From contig NZ_SPUI01000002.1 in NCBI RefSeq assembly GCF_004522095.1, positions 620,001 to 684,000 on the forward strand: 64,000 bases of DNA, read 5' to 3'. The translations under genes and the position numbers were made by a program. The notes under the pieces were generated by a model. It worked only from the letters and a program-made list of their open reading frames with translations. It did no database searches and was not told the DNA's origin. This document shows positions 11,659 to 20,186 of the stretch, piece after piece; within the stretch, counting starts at the first letter, position 1; each line of letters starts with the position of its first letter. Origin of the DNA: Nocardioides sp. 503 (GTDB lineage: Bacteria; Actinomycetota; Actinomycetes; Propionibacteriales; Nocardioidaceae).

Positions 11659-12705
11659 TCACGAGGCGGGCGAGCCGACCAGGGAGAGGTCGCTGATCGC
11701 GGTGTAGTCGCGCCGGGCGCGACCGGTGCCGGGGGAGGAGACGTCGACCAGGCGCAGCGTGACCGTGGACGTCGTGACGGCGTCGACGTCGATCATCTGC
11801 AGCTCGCGCGTCTCGCCGAAGCTCTGCTCGACGGTCGTGCCGTCGTCGAAGGTCCACTCGGCGACCAGGACGCGGCGGTTGCCCTGGTACCAGTTGAGCG
11901 TGCGGCGGCCGTCCTGCGAGCTCTTGGCGTAGCCGTTGACCATGCCGACCCGCGTCAGCGTGGTCGGGCCGTCGAGCGTGATCGTGACCGCCGAGCCGGT
12001 GCCGTCGCCGGGCATCCGCCAGCAGGTGGTGGGGACTCCGTCGAGCATGTTGCGCGCCTCGAAGCGCACGAGGTTGCCCTCCACGTCGGTGTTGGGCGGC
12101 GCGGTGGCGGGCACCTTCGCGCTGGCGCGCGTGGCCACGTCCTCCGGCTCGGCCGGCGGCGGCGGGGGCTCGGGCTCCGCGGTCGGGGTCGGGGTCGGCG
12201 TCGGCTCCGTGGAGGGCGCCTCGGTGGTCGGCGTGGGTTCCGGCGAGGAGGAGGTCGTGTCGCGGGCGGACGGCTCCTCGTCGTCGTCGCCGCCGGTCAC
12301 CAGCAGCACCACGCCCAGCCCGGCGACCAGCACGAGCACCGCCGCACCGATCACCCAGGGCAGCCAGCCCGGCCGGCCGGCGCGCGCGGCCCGGTGGTCG
12401 GTCGACGGCAGGTTCGGCGGCGGTGCGGCCGGCGGGGTTGGGCTCGGGGGTGGACCACTGGGCATCGGGCCGCGCGCGACCTCGTCGGCGAACAGCGGGA
12501 AGCGCGGCTCCGCCGGCGTCTGCAGCGCCGGGGGAGGCGTGATCGGCACTCCAGCCGTCGGTGCCGCGGCGGTGGGGGCCGCGCCGGGGTCCCGCACGGC
12601 CGGGCGCTCGGCGGTGTCGGTCATCCCGCGGCCGGTCGGGTGCCCGCAGTTGAGGCAGTAGCGCCCCGCCCCCAGCGGGTGCCCACACCGCTCACACGTC
12701 TCCAC
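11659..12705 (-). CDS. Zinc-ribbon membrane protein with discoidin-like extracellular domain
   Basis: Protein of 348 residues starting at GTG 12705. The N-terminus is a CxxC zinc ribbon (C4, C7, C17, C20). It is followed by a long Pro/Ala-rich linker, one membrane helix (about residues 115-135), a Thr/Pro/Glu-rich stalk, and a C-terminal ~150-residue beta domain (ARNMLDGVPTTCWRMPGDGTG, VGMVNGYAK). That domain resembles the NADase-type glycan-binding / F5-8C fold. The start lies 7 bases after TAGAGT (12713-12718) with no ribosome binding site, so transcription is probably leaderless. It is first in the operon with the M48 peptidase and helicase. Confidence 0.75.
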   Translation of the reverse strand: METCERCGHPLGAGRYCLNCGHPTGRGMTDTAERPAVRDPGAAPTAAAPTAGVPITPPPALQTPAEPRFPLFADEVARGPMPSGPPPSPTPPAAPPPNLPSTDHRAARAGRPGWLPWVIGAAVLVLVAGLGVVLLVTGGDDDEEPSARDTTSSSPEPTPTTEAPSTEPTPTPTPTAEPEPPPPPAEPEDVATRASAKVPATAPPNTDVEGNLVRFEARNMLDGVPTTCWRMPGDGTGSAVTITLDGPTTLTRVGMVNGYAKSSQDGRRTLNWYQGNRRVLVAEWTFDDGTTVEQSFGETRELQMIDVDAVTTSTVTLRLVDVSSPGTGRARRDYTAISDLSLVGSPAS

Positions 12706-12712
12706 GCCGCAG

Positions 12713-12718
12713 ACTCTA
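12713..12718 (-). promoter_or_regulatory. -10 element overlapping the aroF stop codon
   Basis: TAGAGT on the minus strand sits 7 bases before the GTG start of the zinc-ribbon gene. Its first three bases are the TAG stop codon of aroF. No convincing -35 is seen. The spacing predicts a leaderless transcript for the three-gene operon downstream. Confidence 0.6.
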
Positions 12719-13762
12719 GACGCGCATCCGCTCCGCGGCATCGACGCGTCCCACGACGGGCGGCAGCCGGCGTACGGCGTTCGCGAGGTCGCGCAGGTCG
12801 TTGCCCAGGAGCGCCTGCGGCCCGTCGCACAGCGCGGTCTCGGGCGTGGGGTGCACGTCGACGATGATCCCGTCGGCGCCCACGGCGATCGCGGCCCGCG
12901 AGAGCGGCACCACCAGGTCCTTGCGGCCGGCGGCGTGCGAGGGGTCGATGATGATCGGCAGGTGGCTGGTCGCCTGCACCACCGGCACCGCGGAGATGTC
13001 GAGGGTGTTGCGGGTGGCCGGCTCGAAGGTGCGGATCCCGCGCTCGCACAGGACGACGTCGAGGTTGCCGCGCTGGGCGATGTACTCCGCCGCCATCAGC
13101 CACTCCTCGATGGTCGCGGTCATGCCCCGCTTGAGGAGCACCGGCTTGCCGGCGTCGCCGACGGCCTGGAGCAGCCCGAAGTTGGCCATGTTGCGGGTGC
13201 CGACCTGGAGCATGTCGGCGTGCTCGGCCACCACGGGCACGTCGCGCGCGTCGACGACCTCGGTGACGATGGGCAGGCCGGTGGCCTCGCGCACGTCGGC
13301 GAGGATCTCCAGCCCGGCGCGGCCCAGCCCCTGGAAGGCGTACGGCGAGGTGCGCGGCTTGAACGCCCCGCCCCGCAGGATCGTGGCGCCGGCGGAGCGC
13401 GCCATCTGCGCGGCGGCGAGCGTCTGCTCGGGGGTCTCCACGGCGCACGGCCCGGCCATGAAGGTGAACGTGTCCGGGCCGATCGGCACCTGTGCGCCCT
13501 GGGGGCCGACCCAGACGGTGGACCGGGTGGCGTGGTGCTGGCGGCTGACCAGCTTGTAGGGGTCGCTGATCCGGTGCACGTCGGCGACCCCGCGCAGGGT
13601 CCGCAGGTTGAGGTGGTGGAAGGACTCGATGTCCCCGACCAGGCCGATGATGGTGCGGACCACGCCCTTGGAGACGAAGGCCTCGCCGCCGACCGCCTCG
13701 ACCTTCTCGACGACGTGCGCGACGTCCTCGTCGGTGGCGTCCGGTGACATGACGACGACCAT
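12716..13762 (-). CDS. aroF: Class I-beta DAHP synthase with N-terminal ferredoxin-like domain
   Basis: Second enzyme for the first shikimate step, 348 residues. Residues 1-65 (MVVVMSPDATDED ... VGDIESF) form the ferredoxin-like (ACT-like) domain that in the Thermotoga-type enzyme mediates Tyr/Phe inhibition. The barrel carries MAGPCAVE (Cys metal ligand), GGAFKPRTSPYAFQG, GTRNMANFGLL, LLKRGMTAT and IIDPSHAAGR. The ATG at 13762 has a good AGAGGA site. It is unrelated in sequence to aroG at 3120. A short leader ORF and a strong hairpin lie between its promoter and the start, suggesting attenuation. Confidence 0.95.
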   Translation of the reverse strand: MVVVMSPDATDEDVAHVVEKVEAVGGEAFVSKGVVRTIIGLVGDIESFHHLNLRTLRGVADVHRISDPYKLVSRQHHATRSTVWVGPQGAQVPIGPDTFTFMAGPCAVETPEQTLAAAQMARSAGATILRGGAFKPRTSPYAFQGLGRAGLEILADVREATGLPIVTEVVDARDVPVVAEHADMLQVGTRNMANFGLLQAVGDAGKPVLLKRGMTATIEEWLMAAEYIAQRGNLDVVLCERGIRTFEPATRNTLDISAVPVVQATSHLPIIIDPSHAAGRKDLVVPLSRAAIAVGADGIIVDVHPTPETALCDGPQALLGNDLRDLANAVRRLPPVVGRVDAAERMRV

Positions 13763-13806
13763 GGGGTTCCTCTTCTCTGGTGCCCGACCCGCCCCGGACA
13801 GCACAA

Positions 13807-13828
13807 CGCCCCGGTCGGTGCCGGGGCG
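13807..13828 (-). terminator. GC hairpin in the aroF leader (candidate attenuator)
   Basis: On the minus strand CGCCCCGG-CACCGA-CCGGGGCG is a perfect 8-bp stem with a 6-base loop, followed by TTGTGCTGTCC, only moderately U-rich. A second CCGGGGCG copy just downstream could pair with the same 5' arm. It begins about 20 bases after the leader ORF stop and ends about 45 bases before aroF. It could be an attenuator terminator or a translation-blocking stem. Confidence 0.55.
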
Positions 13829-13849
13829 ATGGATGGTGTGTGAGCGCGT

Positions 13850-13906
13850 CTAGACGGCTCGCACGGGGATGCCCGGCGAGTGTCCAAAGAGATACGTGTG
13901 CGTCAC
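13850..13906 (-). CDS. aroF leader peptide (candidate)
   Basis: An 18-codon ORF upstream of aroF, translated VTHTYLFGHSPGIPVRAV. It starts GTG at 13906, exactly 7 bases after a TAGAGT hexamer (13914-13919), the same leaderless arrangement used by other genes here. The peptide holds Tyr and Phe codons (T-Y-L-F) and precedes a GC hairpin and a DAHP synthase with a Tyr/Phe-sensing type of domain. Those are the ingredients of ribosome-mediated attenuation. There is one Tyr and one Phe codon, not a run, so the sensing signal would be weak. Translation is unproven. Confidence 0.5.
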   Translation of the reverse strand: MTHTYLFGHSPGIPVRAV

Positions 13907-13950
13907 AGGGGCGACTCTAGCCAGGGGCGCGGACCCCGGCGCCCGGGTGC

Positions 13951-14844
13951 TCACACCGCGAGATGCTGGACCTCGCCCACGACCTTGCGGCGCGGGCCGA
14001 CCTCGACGACGAGCATCGCGGTCAGCACCATGAACCCGCCGACCAGCATCCGCAGGGCCAGGGACTCGCCGCCGAGCAGGACCGCGAAGAACGCCGCGAA
14101 CACCGGCTCCATGCTCATGATGATCGCGCAGCGCGTCGGCGCCAGGTGTGCCTGCGCCCAGGTCTGGCCGACCAGAGCCAGGGCGCCGGCGAACACCGCC
14201 ATGTAGACGACCGAAAGCCAGTCGACGGTGGTGCCGGGCAGGACGATCCCGTCGGGCGCGGTCGCGACCAGGCAGATCACCGCGATGACGAGCAGCTGCA
14301 CGATCGACATCCCGAGCGCCTCGTCCGGCCGGGACCAGGCGCCCAGGCCCACGATGTGAAGCGCGTAGAGGATCGCGGCCACGAGCGTGATCGCCTCGCC
14401 GTAGCCGATCGCGACGCCGTCCAGCGTCAGCACGCCCAGCCCCGCAGTGGCCAGGAGCACGGCGAGCCAGGTGACAGCGGTGATCCGGGTGCGCAGCAGC
14501 ACGGCGGCGAGCAGCGGCGTCGCGACGACGTACATCCCGGTGATGAAGCCGGACACGCTCGCCGCGGTGTGGGCGAGCCCGGCGGTCTGCAGGATCTGCG
14601 CGACGCCGTAGAGCGCGCCGAGCGCGAGGGCGCGGCGGCGGGACTCGGGGGACAGCCGGGCCACGGCGCGTGGGGCGACCGCGAGCATCACCACCCCGGC
14701 GATGGTGAAGCGCACGGCCAGGAAGTCCAGGGTCGGCACCCGGTCGAGGAGGTCCTTGATGAGGAAGAACGTCGAGCCCCAGCAGGCGGTCATGGCCAGC
14801 AGGGCGCCGGTGGCGAGCAGCGTCGTACGCCGCGAGCCGGTCAC
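13951..14844 (-). CDS. EamA/DMT family transporter
   Basis: Integral membrane protein of 297 residues with about ten hydrophobic helices in two internally similar halves (EamA repeats). The motif WGSTFFLIKDLLDRVPTLDFLAVRFTIAG in the first repeat is typical of the drug/metabolite transporter superfamily. It starts at GTG 14844 and overlaps the endonuclease IV stop by 4 bases (GTGA), so the two form an operon. The substrate is unpredictable; amino acid or metabolite export is common in the family. Confidence 0.88.
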   Translation of the reverse strand: MTGSRRTTLLATGALLAMTACWGSTFFLIKDLLDRVPTLDFLAVRFTIAGVVMLAVAPRAVARLSPESRRRALALGALYGVAQILQTAGLAHTAASVSGFITGMYVVATPLLAAVLLRTRITAVTWLAVLLATAGLGVLTLDGVAIGYGEAITLVAAILYALHIVGLGAWSRPDEALGMSIVQLLVIAVICLVATAPDGIVLPGTTVDWLSVVYMAVFAGALALVGQTWAQAHLAPTRCAIIMSMEPVFAAFFAVLLGGESLALRMLVGGFMVLTAMLVVEVGPRRKVVGEVQHLAV

Positions 14845-15722
14845 GGGCTGACCAGGGCGCGGGCGCGCAGCTCCTTGAGGAGGGGGAGGTCGCGGGTGTC
14901 GGCGCCGCGCGAGTCGGGGGTCTCGAGGATGAAGGGGACGCCGTCGGTGGCCGGGTGGGCGAACAGCTCCTCGAAGGCGCCGACGCCGATGTGGCCCTCG
15001 CCGATGCCCTGGTGGCGGTCCTTGAAGGCGCCCCGCACGTCCATCGAGTCGTTGGCGTGGACCAGCCGGAGCCGGCCGGGTCCGCCGATCTCGACGATCC
15101 GGTCGAGCGTGGCGGTGGTCCCGCCGGGCTCGTCGAGCGGGGCGCCGGCGGCGAAGACGTGGCAGGTGTCCAGGCACAGACCGGCCTTGGGGTGGTGGTC
15201 GAGCGCGTCGAGGTAGCCGGTGAGGTCCTCGACCCCGGCGCACAGGGAGCGCCCCTGGCCCGCGGTCGGCTCGAGCAGCAGCCACGGGGCGGCGTCGTCG
15301 GCGATGGCATCCAGGACCGGCAGCAGCGCCTCGCGCACCTGCCGCATCGCCTCCGCGTGCCGCTCGGGCCCGCCGTCGGCGTCGACGTAGGAGCCGGTGT
15401 GGACGACCACGCCCTCCGCGCCGATCTCGGCTGCCCGGCGCAGGTTGTGGGCCACCAGCGCAGCCGAGCTGGCGTAGGTGGCGGGAGTGGGGGAGCCCAG
15501 GTTGACCAGGTACGGCGTGTGGATGAACGTCCGCATGCCGCGCCGCTCGGTCTCCGCCCGGAAGCGCCGGTCGTCGGCCGGCTTGCCCGCCGAGAGCGCC
15601 CAGCCGCGCGGGTTGCCCACGAAGACCTGGATGGTCTCGGCGCCGACCAGGTCGGCGTTGGCGAGCGCACCGTCCGCGAGGCCCTTGCCCACCAGGACGT
15701 GGGTGCCGATCGGGTTGCGCAT
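14841..15722 (-). CDS. nfo: Endonuclease IV (apurinic/apyrimidinic endonuclease)
   Basis: Base-excision repair enzyme of 293 residues that cuts 5' to abasic sites using a trinuclear zinc centre. The metal-site blocks are visible in order: FIHTPYLVNL, VVHTGSY, LLEPTAGQG, CLDTCHVFAAG, LVHANDS and HQGIGEGHIG. The ATG at 15722 follows TAGCGT (15729-15734) by 6 bases, so the message is probably leaderless. It is divergent from the TetR gene at 15810, with a possible operator between them. Confidence 0.94.
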   Translation of the reverse strand: MRNPIGTHVLVGKGLADGALANADLVGAETIQVFVGNPRGWALSAGKPADDRRFRAETERRGMRTFIHTPYLVNLGSPTPATYASSAALVAHNLRRAAEIGAEGVVVHTGSYVDADGGPERHAEAMRQVREALLPVLDAIADDAAPWLLLEPTAGQGRSLCAGVEDLTGYLDALDHHPKAGLCLDTCHVFAAGAPLDEPGGTTATLDRIVEIGGPGRLRLVHANDSMDVRGAFKDRHQGIGEGHIGVGAFEELFAHPATDGVPFILETPDSRGADTRDLPLLKELRARALVSP

Positions 15723-15749
15723 GCGACGACGCTATCGCCCGCCGAGTTG

Positions 15750-15785
15750 CCTAAGGTCTTTAGGTAGATGCATAGTTGACTTAGG
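15750..15785. promoter_or_regulatory. Candidate operator between nfo and tetR
   Basis: CCTAAGGTCTTTAGG (15750-15764) is an interrupted inverted repeat with CCTAA/TTAGG arms. A further TTAGG half-site begins at 15781, 21 bp (two helical turns) downstream of the first TTAGG. It is probably bound by the TetR protein encoded at 15810; that is inference from position. Confidence 0.45.
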
Positions 15786-15809
15786 AAACGCGACACGGGA
15801 GGAGACGCC

Positions 15810-16391
15810 ATGCGCGCCGGCATCACCAAGGAACGGCTCGCGCTGGCGGGCGCGGAGCTCGCCGACGAGCTGGGCTTCGACCGGGTGACGATCAGCGAGG
15901 TCGCGCGGCGCTTCGACGTCAAGGTCGCCAGCCTCTACTCCCACGTCACCGGCTCCGACGACCTGCGCACGCGCATCGCGCTGCTGGCGCTGGAGGAGAT
16001 GGCGGACCGCGGGGACGCCGCCCTGGCAGGTCGCTCCGGCAAGGACGCGCTCGTCGCGCTCGCCGACGTCTATCGCGACTACGCGCGCGAGCACCCCGGC
16101 CGCTACGCCGCCGCGCAGCTGCGCCTCGACACCGAGACCGCCCGCGCCAGCGCCGGCCCGCGCCACGCCGCGATGAGCCGCGCCGTGCTGCGCGGCTACG
16201 ACCTGACCGAGCCCGACCGGACCCACGCCGTACGCCTGCTCGGAGGCGTCTTCCGCGGTTACGTCGACCTCGAGCTCGCCGGCGCCTTCAGCCACAGCGA
16301 GCCCGACTCCGAGACCTCCTGGCGCCGCTCGCTCGACGCCCTCGACGCCCTGCTCCGCAGCTGGCCCACCCCGGAAGGCACCGACCCGTGA
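15810..16391 (+). CDS. TetR family regulator (TetR_C_33-like)
   Basis: Regulator of 193 residues. The helix-turn-helix lies at about residues 8-50 (LGFDRVTISEVARRFDVKVASLYSHV). The C-terminal part (DVYRDYAREHPGRYAA ... LLGGVFRGYVDLE) resembles the WHG/TetR_C_33 ligand domain. The ATG at 15810 is preceded by GGGAGGAGA. Its stop overlaps the SGNH hydrolase start by 4 bases (GTGA), so hydrolase expression is probably under the same control. Confidence 0.88.
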   Translation: MRAGITKERLALAGAELADELGFDRVTISEVARRFDVKVASLYSHVTGSDDLRTRIALLALEEMADRGDAALAGRSGKDALVALADVYRDYAREHPGRYAAAQLRLDTETARASAGPRHAAMSRAVLRGYDLTEPDRTHAVRLLGGVFRGYVDLELAGAFSHSEPDSETSWRRSLDALDALLRSWPTPEGTDP

Positions 16392-17566
16392 CCCTCGAGA
16401 GCACCCCGATCGTCGACCTGCTGCGCGGCGCCGTGGAGGTCGAGCCCACGCCGCGCGGCCTGCGCCCGCACCGCCTCACCGCGCCCGCGCTGGCCCAGGC
16501 CGCCGACCCCCAGCTGGCCGGGGCCGAAGAGCAGCCGTCCGGCGTACGCCTGGCCTTCCGCACCGCCGCGACCGTGGTGGAGCTCGACGTCGTGCCGACC
16601 AAGCGCGACTACGTCGGAGCCCCGCCGCGACCCGACGGCGTCTACGACCTCGTGGTCGACGGGCGCCCGACCGGGCAGGCCACGGCCCTCGGCGGCGACG
16701 TGGACACGATCGACCTGACGACGGGCGCCGTGGAGCACCGCGAGGGCGCACCGGTCACCCTGCGCTTCGCCGACCTGGGCGAAGCCGCCAAGGACGTCGA
16801 GATCTGGCTGCCGCACGACGAGGCGACGCTCCTGGTCGACCTGCGGGCCGACGCGCCGGTCGGGCCGAGCACCGCGAGCAGGCCTGTGTGGGTGCACCAC
16901 GGCAGCTCGATCAGCCACGGCTCCAACGCCGCCCACCCCGCCGGCACCTGGCCCGCGGTGGCCGCCCGCCTGGGCGGCGTGGAGCTGGTCAACCTCGGCT
17001 TCGCGGGCAGCGCGCTGCTCGACCAGCTCGTCGCCCGCACGATCCGCGACCTGCCGGCCGACCTGGTCAGCGTCAAGATCGGCATCAACCTGGTCAACAC
17101 CGACGCGATGCGGCTGCGGGCGTTCCGCACCGCCGTCCACGGCTTCCTCGACACCGTGCGCGACGGTCATCCGACCACCCCGCTGCTCGTGGTCTCGCCG
17201 ATCCTGTGCCCCATCCACGAGCAGGTCCCCGGCCCCACCGCGATGGACGTCAGCGGCCTGGCCGACGGCGTGCTGCGCTTCACCGCAGCGGGCGACCCCG
17301 CCGAGGTGGCCGCCGGCAAGCTCACGCTCGAGGTCATCCGCGCCGAGCTGGCGCGCATCGTCGCCGAACGCTCGGTGTCCGACCCGCACCTGCACCTGCT
17401 GGACGGCCGCGAGCTCTACGGTGGGCAGGACCACGCCGAGCTGCCGCTGCCCGACGACCTGCATCCCGACGCCGCCAGCCATCAGCGCATGGGGGAGCGG
17501 TTCGCGCGGCTGGCGCTGGCACCGGGCGGCCCGCTGGGTGGTGGCGTGCGAGGCTTCGTCCCGTGA
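16388..17566 (+). CDS. SGNH/GDSL-type hydrolase
   Basis: Predicted esterase of 392 residues. The N-terminal ~165 residues form a beta-rich domain of the kind attached to carbohydrate-active SGNH esterases. The catalytic domain begins VWVHHGSSISHG (block I Ser), then LGFAGSA (Gly block), KIGINLVN (Asn block) and LPDDLHPDAASH (Asp/His). No signal peptide is present, so it is probably cytosolic. It is cotranscribed with the TetR gene upstream (GTGA overlap) and touches the lipoprotein gene downstream. The substrate is unknown; an acyl or acetyl ester is likely. Confidence 0.85.
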   Translation: MTLESTPIVDLLRGAVEVEPTPRGLRPHRLTAPALAQAADPQLAGAEEQPSGVRLAFRTAATVVELDVVPTKRDYVGAPPRPDGVYDLVVDGRPTGQATALGGDVDTIDLTTGAVEHREGAPVTLRFADLGEAAKDVEIWLPHDEATLLVDLRADAPVGPSTASRPVWVHHGSSISHGSNAAHPAGTWPAVAARLGGVELVNLGFAGSALLDQLVARTIRDLPADLVSVKIGINLVNTDAMRLRAFRTAVHGFLDTVRDGHPTTPLLVVSPILCPIHEQVPGPTAMDVSGLADGVLRFTAAGDPAEVAAGKLTLEVIRAELARIVAERSVSDPHLHLLDGRELYGGQDHAELPLPDDLHPDAASHQRMGERFARLALAPGGPLGGGVRGFVP

Positions 17567-18009
17567 TGCGACAGATGGTGGCGCTGGGCGCCGTGGTGCT
17601 GGTCCTCGGTGGCTGCTCGCGCGACGACGACGATCCCGATGGCCGGGCCGAGCCCCGTCCGAGCAGCCCGGCGCCGAGCAGCACCGCCTCGGGCTCGCCC
17701 GCGGAGATCGAGCTGAGGGCGGCGGTCCAGGCCTACTCCGATGCCTCGCTGACCGGCAAGGTGCCGGCGGCGTTGCGGCTGATGTCGCAGCGGTGCCGGG
17801 ACACGATGGACGAGCAGCAGTTCACCGCGGAGGTCGAGCTCAACGGCTCGATGCACTCGGAGCCGCTCGAGCTCCAGTCGTACGACGCGGAGGTCGACGG
17901 CAAGCGGGCGCTGGTGAGCTACACCTACGTCGTCGTCGAGTCGGACACCGAGCCCACCGGGGAGCCGTGGGTGCTCGAGTCCGGCGGCTGGCGCAACGAC
18001 GCCTGCTGA
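17566..18009 (+). CDS. Small lipoprotein of unknown function
   Basis: Protein of 147 residues with a short hydrophobic signal and the lipobox VLGGC, so it is probably lipid-anchored outside the membrane. A Ser/Pro-rich linker follows, then a ~100-residue domain (AYSDASLTGKVPAALRLMSQRC) like NTF2/lumazine-type accessory domains of actinobacterial lipoproteins; that likeness is weak. The ATG at 17566 shares a base with the SGNH hydrolase stop (TGATG). A GTG three bases earlier is also in frame. Confidence 0.75.
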   Translation: MRQMVALGAVVLVLGGCSRDDDDPDGRAEPRPSSPAPSSTASGSPAEIELRAAVQAYSDASLTGKVPAALRLMSQRCRDTMDEQQFTAEVELNGSMHSEPLELQSYDAEVDGKRALVSYTYVVVESDTEPTGEPWVLESGGWRNDAC

Positions 18010-18028
18010 CCGGCCGCGTGCGGGACCC

Positions 18029-20041
18029 TCAGACGAGGTTGAGCTTGATCGTGCTGCCCTTGGGCACCATGGCGCCGGCGCCGGGGTCCATGCTGAAGAC
18101 GAAGCCCAGGCCGATGTAGGTGGAGCCGCGGACCAGCTCGACCTCGAAGCCGAGGGCCTCCAGCTCGGCGACGGCGTCCTCGTAGCCGGCGGCCTTGACG
18201 TTGGGCACCTGGACGAGCTCGGGCCCCTTGGACACCACGAAGCTGACGGGCTGGCCGCGGAAGAGCGTGCCGGTGGCCGGGTCCTGGCTGATGACGCGCC
18301 CCTTCGGGACGGCGTCGTCGAAGACCTCCGAGGTCACCTTCGCCTCGAGCCCGCGCGACTCGAGTGCCTCGCGGGCGTCGTCGATGTCCTTGCCGACCCA
18401 CGAGCCGACCTTGATGGGTCGCCGGCCCTTGCTGACCACGAGGTCCACCGCCGCGCCGGGGCGCACGGTGGTGCCGGTGGCGGGGATGCTGCGCAGGACG
18501 GTGCCGGCCGGGACCGTCTCCGACCAGCGCTCGATCGTCTCGTCGAAGGCGAGCTTGAGCCGGAGCAGGGCGTCCTGCGCCTGGTCCTCGGTGAGCCCGC
18601 GGACCTGCGGCACGTCGTAGCGCTCCTTGCCGAGCGACACCGTCATCGTGACGGTGCCGTCCTTGAGGACACGCGAGCCGGCGGCGGGGTCGGTGGAGAT
18701 GACCTGGCCGGCGGGGACGGTCTCGGAGAACGTCTCGTCCGCGTAGTCGACCCCGAGGCCGGCCGACTCCAGCTTGTCCTCGGCGGCGCTCTGGGCCATC
18801 CCGACCACGCCGGGGGTGGAGGTGTAGCGGGCCCAGCCGAACCAGTAGGCGCCGCCACCGCCCGCGAGCACCAGCAGCAGGGCGAGCACGAGCAGCAGGG
18901 GACCGCGACGCGACCGCCGGGGACGGCGGGTCCGCGGTCGCGGCTCGCGCGGCGGGGCGGTCGGGCGCGGGGCGCCGGCCGGAGGGGCCATCGGCGGCGG
19001 CTTGGCCGCGGGGTAGGTGACCGTGTCCTCGCGCACGAGCGTCGACGGTGCCATCAGCGTGGCCATCTCGTCGGCGTCCCACATGTCGGGGGCGGTGTCG
19101 CCCTGGCGTCCGGCCAGCAGCACGGGCGTGAGGTCGGCGGTGAGGTCGGCGTCGTCGCGGACGCCCTCGGCGAGGGCGTGGCTCACCCGGTGGACCTGGT
19201 GCAGGAAGACCCCGGCGTCGGCGGGACGCAGCCCCGGCTCGCGGGCGGTGGCGCGGGCGACCAGCGCGTCGACGTACGGCGGGAGGCCGGGGACGACCGC
19301 CGACGGCGGCGGCACGTCGTGGTGGACGTGCTTGTAGGCGACCTGGATGGGGGACTCGCCCTCGTGGGGCTTGGAGCCGGTGAGCAGCTCGTAGAGCATC
19401 ACGCCGGCGGCGTAGACGTCGGCGCGCGCGTCGGCGCGGCCCTCGACGACGAGCTCGGGGGCGAGGTAGCTGACGGTGCCGATCAGCACGCCCTTGGTGG
19501 CGGTGTGCTGGGTGTCGGTGCTGACCGCCTTGGCCAGCCCGAAGTCGGCCACCTTGACCCGGCCGTCGTCGGCGATGAGGACGTTCTCCGGCTTGACGTC
19601 GCGGTGGACGAGACCGGCGCGGTGGGCCGAGGCGAGGGCCGAGAGCACCGGGTCGAGCAGCGCCAGCGCCCGGGCCGGCGCCATGGGGCTCTCCTTGGAG
19701 ATGGTGTCGCGCAGCGTGTGGCCCTGCACGAGCTCCATCGCGAGGAAGACGGTGCCGGCGTCGTCGCCCTGGTCGTAGACCGCCACGACGTGGGGGTGGG
19801 AGAGCCGGGCCGCGGCGCGGGCCTCGCGCACGAAGCGCGCGGCGAACTCCTCGTCGTCCCCCAGGCCGGGGTGCATCACCTTCACGGCGACGGTGCGGTC
19901 GAGCCGCAGGTCGGTGGCCTCGTAGACGCTGGCCATGCCGCCGCGCGCGATGCGGGGGCCGACGCGGTAGCGGTTGTCGAGGAGCCGGCCGGTCACGGGG
20001 TCGGACACGGCAGAGCCCGGCACGTGCCGATCAGCGCTCAC
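18029..20041 (-). CDS. pknL: Membrane Ser/Thr protein kinase with PASTA repeats, at the pknL locus
   Basis: Protein of 670 residues. The Hanks-type kinase domain (about residues 24-285) has ARGGMASVY, AVKVM, HRDVKPENV, DFGLA and APE-like APELV. It is followed by a ~90-residue Pro/Arg-rich juxtamembrane segment, one membrane helix (about 379-400) and four PASTA repeats outside the cell, which in relatives bind muropeptide or lipid II. The GTG start has GGAGGG upstream. It is divergent from an Rv2175c-like gene encoding the known PknL substrate family. From memory, M. tuberculosis PknL lacks the PASTA part, so this protein combines the pknL location with a PknB-like sensor. Confidence 0.92.
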   Translation of the reverse strand: MSADRHVPGSAVSDPVTGRLLDNRYRVGPRIARGGMASVYEATDLRLDRTVAVKVMHPGLGDDEEFAARFVREARAAARLSHPHVVAVYDQGDDAGTVFLAMELVQGHTLRDTISKESPMAPARALALLDPVLSALASAHRAGLVHRDVKPENVLIADDGRVKVADFGLAKAVSTDTQHTATKGVLIGTVSYLAPELVVEGRADARADVYAAGVMLYELLTGSKPHEGESPIQVAYKHVHHDVPPPSAVVPGLPPYVDALVARATAREPGLRPADAGVFLHQVHRVSHALAEGVRDDADLTADLTPVLLAGRQGDTAPDMWDADEMATLMAPSTLVREDTVTYPAAKPPPMAPPAGAPRPTAPPREPRPRTRRPRRSRRGPLLLVLALLLVLAGGGGAYWFGWARYTSTPGVVGMAQSAAEDKLESAGLGVDYADETFSETVPAGQVISTDPAAGSRVLKDGTVTMTVSLGKERYDVPQVRGLTEDQAQDALLRLKLAFDETIERWSETVPAGTVLRSIPATGTTVRPGAAVDLVVSKGRRPIKVGSWVGKDIDDAREALESRGLEAKVTSEVFDDAVPKGRVISQDPATGTLFRGQPVSFVVSKGPELVQVPNVKAAGYEDAVAELEALGFEVELVRGSTYIGLGFVFSMDPGAGAMVPKGSTIKLNLV

Positions 20042-20186
20042 AGCGACCCTCCTGCGGCCGGACGGGGAAGGATCCGGTGGGCCAATCGTACGGTCGCAGG
20101 CCCCGTACGGCGGTCCTCGGCCGGCTCCGGCGTGGCGCGGTGGCCGCGCGGTCGCCCATTTCCGTGCCCGGCCCGAGGGTGGAAGC

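Noticed and set aside
13850..15922. A 690-codon minus frame ending at the aroF leader
   Set aside because: The long frame overlaps endonuclease IV and the EamA gene out of frame. Only its last 18 codons, behind a separate -10, look meaningful.
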